Shown one piece after another: positions 42,065-51,100 of a stretch of 55,795 nucleotides of DNA. The stretch is taken from positions 57,139-112,933 of the forward strand of contig NZ_JAPSHJ010000010.1 in NCBI RefSeq assembly GCF_031179985.1. Reading direction: 5' to 3'. Source of the stretch: Arthrobacter sp. (lineage in GTDB: Bacteria > Actinomycetota > Actinomycetes > Actinomycetales > Micrococcaceae). The first letter of the stretch is position 1. Each line of letters starts with the position of its first letter. Below the pieces are notes generated by a model. That model ran no database searches. It saw only the letters and a list, made by a program, of their open reading frames with translations, and had not been told where the DNA came from. The position numbers and the translations under genes are program-made.

Positions 42065-43735
42065 TTACACCGGGACTCTGAACGTGAAGGTGCTTCCTTC
42101 GCCCAGGGCACTTTCAAGCTCGATCGTGCCGCCGTGGGCTTCAATAATTGCCTTGCTGATAGACAGCCCCAAACCCACCCCTGGGATGGTGGTTCTGCGC
42201 ACAGTGCCGGACCGGAAGAACTTGGTGAAGGCATGGGCCTGGTCATGCTCACTCATCCCCATCCCGGTGTCCCTGACCTCACACACAAGATACCTGTCGT
42301 CCGGGCGCAGGGAGACCACCACCTCACCCCCGTTAGGGGAGTATTTGATGGCGTTGGAGACCAGGTTGTCCAGGACCTGCGAGATCCTGCCCGAGTCCAC
42401 GTGGGCGTCCATCGTTGGCGGAGTTTTCGCGAGGAGCCGCACGCCCGAGTTGTCTGCACGCGGGATGGCAGCACTCACGCTTGCCCGCACCAACTCTGCC
42501 ATGTCTGCCGGACGTGGACTGACGATGAGCTGTCCCCTCCGGCTGGAGAGCAGGTCCGAAACGAGGGACAGCAGGCGCTCTGAGTTGCGGCGGATGATCT
42601 TGAGCGGGTAGGTCTCCGCTTCCGTCAGCTTCCCCTCGTCCATCAGGATTTCCACGTACCCCAAAATCGACGTCAGCGGTGTCCGGAATTCATGCGAGAC
42701 GTTGGATACGAAATCGTCCTTTGCCGCCAGCGCGTTAACGAGTTCGGTCACGTCCCCGAAAACCACCACGGAGCCCGCAAAGTTGCCGTCCCGGTCCTTC
42801 ATGGCCCGCGCGCTCGTATTCATGGCCCGCTGGTCATGGCCCTTCCCCAACCAGACCAGATAGTCCGTGAACGTCTCTCCCTTGACAGCACGGCGGACCG
42901 GACGGGACTCGGCCGGCACAGGGGTGACGCGATCAGCTTCGAAGACCAGCAGCTGCGTTTCATCCGGATCGCTTATGTCGGGAGGAGTGGCGAGCCTGTG
43001 GTGCGCGCGCTGCTTGCGGTTCATCAGGATGTCGTGACCGTCGGCGTCGACGGCGACGACGCCCAGATGGACGGTTTCCAGCACAGTGTTGAGGATGTCT
43101 TCCTGCCGGGTGCTCGCAGCAAGGGCAGCGCTCAGCTGTTTGTCTTTCGCCTTAAGATCCCGTTGCTGCCGCATCATGCTGAGCGTCAGGACACTGACGG
43201 AAATGCCGATCCCCAGGGTAACCACTGGCAGCAGCAGGGAGCGGGCAAAGTCCTGCCCATTGAATTGCCCGTGCACAATCAGCGGAACCCAGATGATCGC
43301 AAGAGGAGCAAAGAAGGATGCGGCGATGGCCGAGCGGGGATACAGGCCGGAGGCGCACAGCCAGATGACAGGGAGGACCGCCATCAGACTAATTCCAGTG
43401 AGTCCTTCCCGGCCTCCCTCCCGGCCCAGTCCAATGGAAACGAAATCGAGTAACGGAATGATGAGGAAGCTGGGGTAGGGGAGCCGCTCCCAAGGCACGG
43501 CGTAACAAAGAACCAGAATGACAGCCTGTGAAACCAGAAAGCTGACGAAAAGCGGATGGGCCAGGGACGACGGAAAATAGGCAATAACCAGCACAGCAGT
43601 AAGGGCCGTCGTCACTGACAACGGCATTTGATGGAGGCCCACACGGCCACGCAGGGAGTACTTATGGAAAGGCCGCCTCAAAGACATTAGGCGCCCTGAT
43701 GGGATATTCCACGTTTTGTCTGTACTCACGCGCAT
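42065..43735 (-). CDS. Membrane sensor histidine kinase
   Basis: A 556-residue kinase. It has about six N-terminal transmembrane helices, then a PAS-like region (ILNTVLETVHLGVVAVDADG ... SVVVFGDVTELVNALA). A HisKA domain follows with the phosphorylated His in FVSNVSHEFRTPLTSILGYV, then a HATPase domain (N-box NLVSNAIKYSPNGGEVVV, DTGMGMS, GVGLGLSISKAIIEAHGG). The multi-helix membrane part without a large outer loop suggests sensing within the membrane. It is divergent from its probable partner regulator, 94 bp away. Confidence 0.92.
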   Translation of the reverse strand: MRVSTDKTWNIPSGRLMSLRRPFHKYSLRGRVGLHQMPLSVTTALTAVLVIAYFPSSLAHPLFVSFLVSQAVILVLCYAVPWERLPYPSFLIIPLLDFVSIGLGREGGREGLTGISLMAVLPVIWLCASGLYPRSAIAASFFAPLAIIWVPLIVHGQFNGQDFARSLLLPVVTLGIGISVSVLTLSMMRQQRDLKAKDKQLSAALAASTRQEDILNTVLETVHLGVVAVDADGHDILMNRKQRAHHRLATPPDISDPDETQLLVFEADRVTPVPAESRPVRRAVKGETFTDYLVWLGKGHDQRAMNTSARAMKDRDGNFAGSVVVFGDVTELVNALAAKDDFVSNVSHEFRTPLTSILGYVEILMDEGKLTEAETYPLKIIRRNSERLLSLVSDLLSSRRGQLIVSPRPADMAELVRASVSAAIPRADNSGVRLLAKTPPTMDAHVDSGRISQVLDNLVSNAIKYSPNGGEVVVSLRPDDRYLVCEVRDTGMGMSEHDQAHAFTKFFRSGTVRRTTIPGVGLGLSISKAIIEAHGGTIELESALGEGSTFTFRVPV

Positions 43736-43829
43736 AATGCCGAATTAAGGCGGTTATCTGCATTCATAACAACAGGGTATCCGCCGCGAGCTATACTGCA
43801 GACGGGGCTAGCGGACTGAGGGGGCTGCG

Positions 43830-44573
43830 ATGAGCGAATCACGTGTAGGTCTTGTCATTGAAGACGATGAGGACATTCGAGGACTCGTGCGTGTCGTCCT
43901 GGCGCAGGCAGGGTTCGATGTGCACGCTGCCAGTACCGGTTCAGAAGGCGTTGAGGCGGCCAAAAGGCTGAATCCAGCAGTTATCACCTTGGATCTCGGC
44001 CTGCCCGATATCGACGGTTTCGAGGTTGCCCGGCAGATCCGCCAGTTCTCTGACGCCTACATCGTGATGCTTACCGCAAGGGCGGAAGAGCTCGATACCC
44101 TTATCGGCCTTGAATCCGGTGCTGATGACTACCTGACCAAACCATTCCGGCCAAGGGAACTGCGTGCGCGTGTCGCTGCGATGATGCGGCGGCCCCGTTC
44201 AGATGCTCCCGCGTCTGAACCGGCGGCTGCACCCTCCACTGAACAACTGATTGTGCACAATGGCCTGGAGCTGAGCTATGAAGCACGAACGGTTGTTGTG
44301 GACGGCGTGGAGCTCAACCTGACCCGGACCGAATTCACACTCTTGTACGCGCTGTTGGAAGCAGGACGGCGCGTTCGGACAAAATCCGAGCTGGTGCGCC
44401 GGCTTCGCGACGAGCCGTACGACGTCGGCGGGTACATTTCCGACGCCGACGAACGGTCCGTTGAGGTGCACATGGGAAACCTGCGCAAGAAACTCGGCGA
44501 CACTCCGCAGAACCCCCGCTGGCTGCAAACGGTCAGGGGCATTGGTTACAGGCTTGCTCCATCCCAGGAATGA
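43830..44573 (+). CDS. OmpR/PhoB-family response regulator
   Basis: A 247-residue regulator with an N-terminal receiver domain: acidic pair VIEDDED, phospho-acceptor Asp55 in VITLDLGLPDIDGFE and the conserved Lys in LTKPFRPRE. The C-terminal winged helix is of OmpR type (LNLTRTEFTLLYALLEAGRR, then SVEVHMGNLRKKLGD and TVRGIGYRL). It is divergent from the histidine kinase, which suggests joint regulation of both genes from the intergenic space. Confidence 0.93.
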   Translation: MSESRVGLVIEDDEDIRGLVRVVLAQAGFDVHAASTGSEGVEAAKRLNPAVITLDLGLPDIDGFEVARQIRQFSDAYIVMLTARAEELDTLIGLESGADDYLTKPFRPRELRARVAAMMRRPRSDAPASEPAAAPSTEQLIVHNGLELSYEARTVVVDGVELNLTRTEFTLLYALLEAGRRVRTKSELVRRLRDEPYDVGGYISDADERSVEVHMGNLRKKLGDTPQNPRWLQTVRGIGYRLAPSQE

Positions 44574-44586
44574 TTCCTCTTTAGGC

Positions 44587-44622
44587 GCCAGCTGACAGGA
44601 ACCTTAGCCAGCTGACAGGAAC
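44587..44622. repeat. Tandem duplication at the vsr 3' end
   Basis: GCCAGCTGACAGGAAC occurs twice, at 44587-44602 and 44607-44622, with a 20-bp period. The right copy encodes the last residues of Vsr (FLSAG in reverse). The left copy lies just beyond the stop, so a short duplication has added a copy of the gene end. Confidence 0.8.
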
Positions 44623-45029
44623 TCGTCCAATCGATGTTCCAGTCGGGTCAGGTTCTTGAGCTCGCATTCCCATAGGGTGAGCACATCCCAACCTGAGGCT
44701 TCCAGCTGGAGGCGTTGTTCGGCGTCGCGCTTTCTCGTCGTGTTTCGCTTGGTTTCCCAGAAGTCTGCATTGGCCTTCGGCGCATGTTGGCCTACGCGGC
44801 ACTCATGAAAGTGCCAGAAGCAGCCGTTGATAAAGATGACCTTGCGGCGACTGGCAAAAACAAGGTCGGGCCGGCCGGGCAGCTTTCCGCCGGAGGCCAT
44901 CCCGTGAAGGCGGTAGCGGTACCCCTTGGCGTGAAGAAACCGGCGGACCAGCATTTCCGGCTTGGTGTTTTTGCCTCTGATCCTGGACATGTTCCAGCTA
45001 CGCCGTTCAGGTGTCAGCCGATCTGCCAT
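44604..45029 (-). CDS. vsr: Very short patch repair endonuclease
   Basis: A 141-residue Vsr nicking enzyme that cuts at T:G mismatches arising from deaminated 5-methylcytosine. MSRIRGKNTKPEMLVRRFLH is the family N-terminus; LPGRPDLVFASRRKVIFING and CFWHFHECR carry the catalytic Asp and His residues. LTLWECELKN is the C-terminal core. No cytosine methyltransferase gene is visible in the window, which Vsr normally accompanies. It converges with the response regulator. Confidence 0.93.
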   Translation of the reverse strand: MADRLTPERRSWNMSRIRGKNTKPEMLVRRFLHAKGYRYRLHGMASGGKLPGRPDLVFASRRKVIFINGCFWHFHECRVGQHAPKANADFWETKRNTTRKRDAEQRLQLEASGWDVLTLWECELKNLTRLEHRLDEFLSAG

Positions 45030-45375
45030 GGTTCCAGTCTAGGTTTCCCGGGGCTCTCCTCGCGTTCTCACAGTGGTGCGATGCAGATGGCTGCAGAGCG
45101 ATCCTCATCGTGGTCTCGCAGGTCCGTTTCCAGTTTCTGTATGTTCGCGAAATGTAATTTGTTGACGCTGGGGCGATCCTTTGCAGGGCCAATTCTGCGG
45201 TCACGGACGTTTTATGGCATTGTCCCGCTGGACATGACTTTTTATTTGGGCGCCATGGTGGTAGAAAGCTACTTCAGGTGCCTGTGGATAACTTCGACTT
45301 GGTAAATGTCACCTCAGCTACCCTTTAAGCATTGTTCGGACCACGTGTCACGAAAACATCGGGGGACAGCTGCTC
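45030..45375. other. Gene-free stretch between vsr and the lipoprotein gene
   Basis: 346 bp with no believable gene in any frame. It is slightly AT-richer than its surroundings. A TTCGCGAA palindrome falls near 45143-45150, and AT-rich segments near 45235-45305 could hold the promoter of the lipoprotein gene. I can assign nothing firmer. Confidence 0.4.
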
Positions 45376-46035
45376 ATGACTGCTCGCAATTCCGTCCACA
45401 TGCGTCTCTGTGTCCTAGCCGCAGCGGCAATTACCGCCGGTGCGTTGGCACTCTCCGCATGTGCTGGCGGCGCCCCTGGCGGATCCGGAACGCCCTCCAC
45501 CCCCGCGCCTTCCCAGTCAGCACCGGCTCCAAGTCCTTCGCCGACTCCCAGTGCTGTCTACAAACCGGCTGACGCCAAGGGCAAAGCGCAGAACGTCCCG
45601 CTGCCGGTTATGCCCGAGGCAGCTAAGGCGGAGACTAAGGAAGGGCTGGAAGCGTTCGCAAAGTACTGGTACGCGCTGATGAATTATGCGTATGAAACAG
45701 GAAACCTGGAACCTATCAGGGCTTTGTCGGCTCCCGCCTCCTCGTGCGCCATGTGCGACAAGATCTTTCCAGCTGTTGAAAAATGGAACAGCGAAGGACG
45801 CTGGGTTGAGGGTGCAAGCATCGAAGTTCATGCACTCCAAACGAAGTTTACGAAGACAAATGCAGGAGAGTATCAAGTTGCTGTCCAGTCCCAACAGCGT
45901 GCAGGAACGCTCCGCAACGCGGATTCAACCGTGGGTCAAACCGTCCAGGAAACGAGCATGCTCGGTGACCTGCTCGTAGCTAAATTCATCAGCGGCGGAT
46001 GGTTAGTCACCAACGTAGACAGATTAGGCGGATAG
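45376..46035 (+). CDS. DUF6318-like lipoprotein
   Basis: A 219-residue exported lipoprotein. The signal ends in a lipobox (ALSAC), then a Ser/Pro/Thr-rich spacer, then the domain beginning VYKPADAKGKAQNVPLPVMP. The mature part has EGLEAFAKYWYALMNYAYET and SAPASSCAMCDKIFPAVEKW, a Cys pair, as in the actinobacterial DUF6318 family. The function is unknown. The next gene begins 3 bp after its stop. Confidence 0.82.
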   Translation: MTARNSVHMRLCVLAAAAITAGALALSACAGGAPGGSGTPSTPAPSQSAPAPSPSPTPSAVYKPADAKGKAQNVPLPVMPEAAKAETKEGLEAFAKYWYALMNYAYETGNLEPIRALSAPASSCAMCDKIFPAVEKWNSEGRWVEGASIEVHALQTKFTKTNAGEYQVAVQSQQRAGTLRNADSTVGQTVQETSMLGDLLVAKFISGGWLVTNVDRLGG

Positions 46036-46038
46036 TGG

Positions 46039-46962
46039 GTGGATTCCTTGGGGAGGAAAGCGCTGTCATTGCTAATCGTCGTTACATTCTTGGCTTTCGC
46101 CTCGCTTGGATATCTCCCAGTCGCGAAGGCTGAAGAAGGAGATTCTGATCTGTCGTGGAATGGACCCGGAATCGGGGTCTGGCGATTCGATCCAGGATCA
46201 GGGGTTTGGGTGGATTCACCGAGCGCTATCCCGGACGACCCCAACATCTACAAATTTGAGTACCTTTGTCTGGACGACGGGAAGAACAACTACGACGTCG
46301 CCTGTCTTGCCGGTGCCCCTGAATGTGACAAGGGAGAATTGGGGAGGCCTGTACGTTGGTTCTCATCGCTTCGAGTCTTCGAGCCACCCATGTGGTCGCC
46401 CATCCGGCCAGACCGGTGCGTTTACACAGAAGATCCAGCGGATGTCTTAGGCCAGATTGCTGCTCAAATTCAGACCAAGTTTGAACAATTGCCGGTTGTG
46501 GCAGGAACCTCGGGGATCCAGCCCAATCCGCACACTCTGAAGGGCGCCGAGACCAACTTCTATGCAGAAGCGGCGGAGCAGACTTTCACCGTCGATATGC
46601 TCGGGCAGAGTGTTGCGATCGTCGCTAAACCGGTGCGGTACCGATGGGATTACGGGGACGGCGCGAGCCTAGGGCCCACCACCTTGATGGGAGGTCCTCT
46701 GCCCGAAGACCGTTGGGGCGAAAAGACCCGGACCAGCCACGTTTATACGCAAACAGGGGACTTCCAAGTTGTCCTGACCACCTACTTTCAAGGCACCTAT
46801 TCGGTGAACAACGGCCCTGCTTTGCCTATCCCTGAGGAGGGCCAGTTCAGTGCCCCTCCGCAAACGATCAGCGTGTGGAGGTCCATCACTCGCAACTACG
46901 CTGACGACTGTATCGACAATCCCCAAGGCCAAGGCTGTCCTGGCGTTCCAAGCATCCCGTAG
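46039..46962 (+). CDS. Secreted PKD-domain protein
   Basis: A 307-residue secreted protein with a signal peptide (KALSLLIVVTFLAFASLGYL, cut near AKA-EE). It has a mid-region with Cys pairs (YLCLDDG, DVACLAGAPECDKGE) and a PKD-like fold near the C-terminus: RYRWDYGDGASLGP followed by TSHVYTQTGDFQVVLTTYF. The ending holds two Cys (DDCIDNPQGQGCPG). The GTG start lies next to the upstream lipoprotein stop, so the two are probably one operon and may act together on the cell surface. Confidence 0.78.
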   Translation: MDSLGRKALSLLIVVTFLAFASLGYLPVAKAEEGDSDLSWNGPGIGVWRFDPGSGVWVDSPSAIPDDPNIYKFEYLCLDDGKNNYDVACLAGAPECDKGELGRPVRWFSSLRVFEPPMWSPIRPDRCVYTEDPADVLGQIAAQIQTKFEQLPVVAGTSGIQPNPHTLKGAETNFYAEAAEQTFTVDMLGQSVAIVAKPVRYRWDYGDGASLGPTTLMGGPLPEDRWGEKTRTSHVYTQTGDFQVVLTTYFQGTYSVNNGPALPIPEEGQFSAPPQTISVWRSITRNYADDCIDNPQGQGCPGVPSIP

Positions 46963-47064
46963 TCCTTTGTTGGGCGGGAAAGTGATCTGCGTCTCACCTG
47001 GAATAGTTGCTTGTGCAAACAAGTTGCGAACGGTGGACACTCTTCACAACCAAAGGATTTGCAC

Positions 47065-48135
47065 ATGTTGTTTTCTCCGCTGGCTCTTGGCGAGCTCGAA
47101 CTGCCCAACAGGCTCGTAATGGCACCTCTGACCCGCGTCCGCGCAGGAAAAGAGGGTGTTCCAGGACCTCTAGTGGCGGAGCATTACCGCCAGCGGGCCT
47201 CATTGGGGCTCATCGTCAGCGAGGGAATCTACCCCAGCCATGCAGGCCAGGGATACTCGGGCCAGCCCGGACTCGTTACTGAAGCGCAGCAGGCAGGATG
47301 GGGGAAAGTGACCTCAGCCGTTCACGCCGAAGGAGGCCGCATCTTCGCCCAGATCATGCACGCCGGCAGGGTCAGCCATGAAGCCGTCAACGGCGGGTAT
47401 GAAGTGATCGCTCCGAGCGCCATCGCGATCGAAGGCGAAATTCATACTCCGCTGGGCAAGCTGGCCTACCCAAAGCCCCGCGCGCTGGGAACAGGGGAGC
47501 TGCCTGCAATTATCCAGGAGTTCGTACAAGCGTCAGTGAACGCTATTTCAGCAGGCTTCGACGGCGTCGAGCTTCACTCCGCCAACGGATACCTTCTTCA
47601 TGAATTCCTCAGCCCGGCATCCAACCAGCGCGATGACGTTTACGGTGGCTCTCCAGAGAACCGTGCCCGCTTCGTCATCGAGGTTGCCCAAGCTGTGGCT
47701 GCTGTAGTCGGTGGCGACCGCGTGGGTATCCGCATCTCTCCGGAACACAATATCCAGGGCGTTCTGGAAACGGACGGAGCCGATGTCCTGGCCACGTATG
47801 GAGCGTTGGTTGATGCGATCGAGCCGCTGAACCTCGCTTACCTGAGCATCCTCCACCAGGATCCTTCAGGGGGGTTGACTCAGGGCCTCAGGAAGCGCTT
47901 CGGGGGGCCGTTCCTGGTTAACTCCGGCTTCGGCATGGTCACCACCCGCGATGAGGCTATGGGGCTGGTGGCAGACGGTCATGCCGATGCCGTCGTTGTC
48001 GGTCGTCCGGCTATCGCCAACCCTGACCTGGTCCGCCGATGGCGTGAAGGCTTGCCCGTGAACGAGGCAAACCCCGCGACCTTCTACGGTGATGGTGCCG
48101 AGGGCTATACCGATTACCCGGCGTACCAGAACTGA
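47065..48135 (+). CDS. Old Yellow Enzyme-type alkene reductase
   Basis: An FMN-dependent NAD(P)H oxidoreductase of 356 residues. The N-terminus LFSPLALGELELPNRLVMAP and LTRVRAG are the OYE signature, FAQIMHAGR the substrate-facing His segment. HSANGYLLHEFLSPASNQRD and GGSPENRARFVIEV are the flavin-barrel motifs, and VVVGRPAIANPDLVRR closes the phosphate site. Such enzymes reduce activated C=C bonds. ATG 47065 has AAAGGA in good spacing; the longer upstream frame lacks support. Confidence 0.92.
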   Translation: MLFSPLALGELELPNRLVMAPLTRVRAGKEGVPGPLVAEHYRQRASLGLIVSEGIYPSHAGQGYSGQPGLVTEAQQAGWGKVTSAVHAEGGRIFAQIMHAGRVSHEAVNGGYEVIAPSAIAIEGEIHTPLGKLAYPKPRALGTGELPAIIQEFVQASVNAISAGFDGVELHSANGYLLHEFLSPASNQRDDVYGGSPENRARFVIEVAQAVAAVVGGDRVGIRISPEHNIQGVLETDGADVLATYGALVDAIEPLNLAYLSILHQDPSGGLTQGLRKRFGGPFLVNSGFGMVTTRDEAMGLVADGHADAVVVGRPAIANPDLVRRWREGLPVNEANPATFYGDGAEGYTDYPAYQN

Positions 48136-48172
48136 CATCCAGCAGCAGTGGCAGCGGGGTATCGCAAACGGT

Positions 48173-48189
48173 TGCACCGTGATGGTGCA
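48173..48189. terminator. Hairpin between convergent genes
   Basis: TGCACC (48173-48178) pairs with GGTGCA (48184-48189) around a 5-nt loop, between the stops of the convergent reductase and nuclease genes. It is small and lacks a T-run, so termination is only possible. Confidence 0.3.
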
Positions 48190-48190
48190 T

Positions 48191-51100
48191 CTAGCTGTGT
48201 GCGGTTCCCCGCTGGCACAAGCCGATGAATCCGCCAAGTTGCGCCAGACCCTCCGGATGGGAGGGGAGGTAGTTCGTCAGCTGGGGAGATCGCACCACTA
48301 CGGCACGCCACTGGGCTCTGGAAACCGCAACGTTGATCCGGTTCCGGGATAGCAGGAACTCGATGCCCCTGGGAGCGTCAGCGACGGCTGAACATGCCAT
48401 GGAGACGATCACCACGACGGCTTCCTGCCCCTGGAACTTATCCACGGTCCCAACCCGAACCGCTCTGAGCCCGGCGTCGTCCAGGGCATCCCGGATCACG
48501 TTTACCTGCGCGTTGTACGCCGCGACCACCAGAACGTCCGCTTGGCCGAGCAGGCGGATCCCGGCGCCGTCGTCGTGCCATTTAAGCCCCAGGTGCCGCT
48601 GGACTTGTTGGACTACTGCTGTCGCTTCCTCGGTGGAGGACGTGGTGTTTCCGGTGTGGGGGACAAAAACGGTCTCGATTCCGGCCGGAACATCGTCGAG
48701 CATGCGCTGATCCGCTGCCGGTGAGGATTCCAGTCGTCCGTCGTAAGAGAGCTCTGAGACTGCCCTGCACAGCTCTGTAGTCATCCGCCAGGAGTCCGCA
48801 AGGAAATACCCCAACTCGGGCGGCAGCGTCGCGTGGCCGTCGGAAATCCATCCCAGCGCGGACTCGTTGACGGGCTCAGGATGAGTTCCCTGACTTACCT
48901 GGGGAAGCTGCTGGGGGTCGCCGAGCAGCAAAAGCCGGGGGCTGGCCTGGGCCACCGCCAAGGTATTGGCGAGCGAGAACTGACCTGCCTCGTCTATCAC
49001 CAGCAGGTCCAGCGAACCGGCGGGGACCGTGACCCCGGTCATCGTCCACGCAGTTCCGCCGACCAGCGCCCCATCGGGGGAACTGAGGAGCCTCTCCACG
49101 TCGGCGGCACCGCGGTTGTCCCACGGAAGGGACTCGCTGTGCTTGACGTCTTTGGCCACTTTTCGCGGGTCCACTCCCGCTTTTTGCACGGCGGTCCGCA
49201 TGAGGTTCTCGATCACGGCGTGAGACTGAGCAACTACTCCCACCTTCCATCCACGGGCAACCAACCGGGCGATCACGTGGGAACCAACGTGCGTTTTGCC
49301 GGTGCCGGGAGGGCCTTGAACGGCCACATAGGAGCGGTCAAGGTCCAGGACAGCATCGGTGATGGCATCGATGAAACGGTCCGGGCCTTCTCCGACTTCC
49401 GGCAGAGCGGCACCGTTCCGAAGGCGTGGTGGAGTCCTGCGGACCAGATCCAGGCCCGGATGCTTAGGGAAACGGGGACGGCCTTGCTTGCTGTCCAACA
49501 GTGTGGCGGCGACCTGGTCAGCCAAGGATTCCAGAGCCTGCTCCAGGCTTTTGGTGGCGAGAGGCTGGTCCTCGGTAAGGGCGATAGGTACCGCAGGGTA
49601 GGGGTCGATTTTCCGATGAAGCTTATCCCGGATGATGACCACATCCTGGCCGTCTTCATGCCCCAATTCCAGGATTTCCGTTCCGAACCATCCGCCGCGC
49701 CCGGCGCCGTCTTTTCCGGTTCCTTTCAGCCCCGCAGGGAGTGGGCGATCGTACATTCGGAACCATGTGCTGCCGACCCGCAGATCGGACCCTGCACTGA
49801 CATTGCCCGTGAGCTTCACTCTGCGTTCGGGCAGCTTAATTCCCTCTTGACGCCAGTCGTCCAAAATTTCCGCACGCTCGACAAGGAAAACATTCCGGTC
49901 GTGGTGATGACTTTCGGGACCGTTCTCGCAGCGGTCGAAATGGGCCCACCAGAATGACTTCCGCTCGCGACGGTGATAGCTGACAGCTGCCGCCACCATA
50001 GCCACGGCATGGCTATCGGCGTCGGGCCCGGTGTCCTCGATGACGCCGGCAGCCTTGCCGGCCTGTACCCGGGATTTTGCCCACTCATCCAGAAAGGTGT
50101 GCAGGACGACTTCCGAACTCCTAAGGCCAGACCCTGGCGCGTCTGCCTCACTTTTTCGTTTGTGTTTTGACGAGTGATCCGCCTGAGAGGACTCAGCTAA
50201 GAAACCTGCCGGTGGGGATACATCAGGTTCGATGCCACGTTGCCGGGCCAGGCCGAGAAGCCAGTTCCTCAGTTCCAGCGTGGAAACACAATCGTAGTGG
50301 TTGTAGTCGGAAATTCCGGCGAGGATTTCGGCAGCAAGATCGTCCAACCCGTTGTCGCGTGCTTCGCAGAAGTCGGCGTAAGCAACCACAGAAGCTCCGG
50401 CATCAGTGACGTCTCCGGAACGGAGATTGTTGCCCATGTACAGGGGTTCAAGTTTCTTGATGCTGTAGGAGTTCTCGGAGATGCGGATGCTGTTGCGGAC
50501 CGTCTGGTAGAGATCCACCAAGAGCCCCTCGCGGAGCCACTGATCCACGATCCCTTCACCGGCGACATGCATCACTGAGAGTTTGCGCAGCGCCGTTTTT
50601 TCATAGGCGGCGTAATGGTAGACGTGCATGTCCGGATATTTGGCCAGTCTGTCTTGAACATAGTCAAGGAAGTCCAGGAAGGCCTGTTTTTCGGCGGCTC
50701 GGGTGTGGGCCCAGAAGGGCCGGAACACTTCAGCCGCGCCGGGCTTGACCGGCGCTTCAACCACACCGAACAGATACTCCAGCCCCCAGATGCCGGTTGC
50801 ATCTTCTTGCCACAGGGGGTCTCCCTCAAAGTCAAAGAAGATGTCGCCCTCGCTGGGAGGTGGCAGCTCCCTCAAGGTGTTTTCCGGCGTCACTCGGTAG
50901 CTCAGCGCGTGTTCTTCGCCGCCCTTGACGTAGCGGACGGTTCCGTCCACTAGACCGAAACCGGCTTGCATCCGCGCCTGATCCTGCAGCCGCAGGAGCG
51001 GGGGATTGGCGTCTGGAAAATCTGCTTCGGCGAGCTGATGCACAGTGAAGATACCCTGCTCATGAAGTTTCTTGCGCTGGCTGGAGCTCATTCTGGCCAC

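Noticed and set aside
45030..45375. Small gene in the vsr-lipoprotein gap
   Set aside because: Short frames exist on both strands, but none has a ribosome-binding site together with sensible composition.
48833..49957. 374-residue plus-strand open frame
   Set aside because: It lies antisense to the helicase motifs of the nuclease-helicase gene; it has no start signal or domain.
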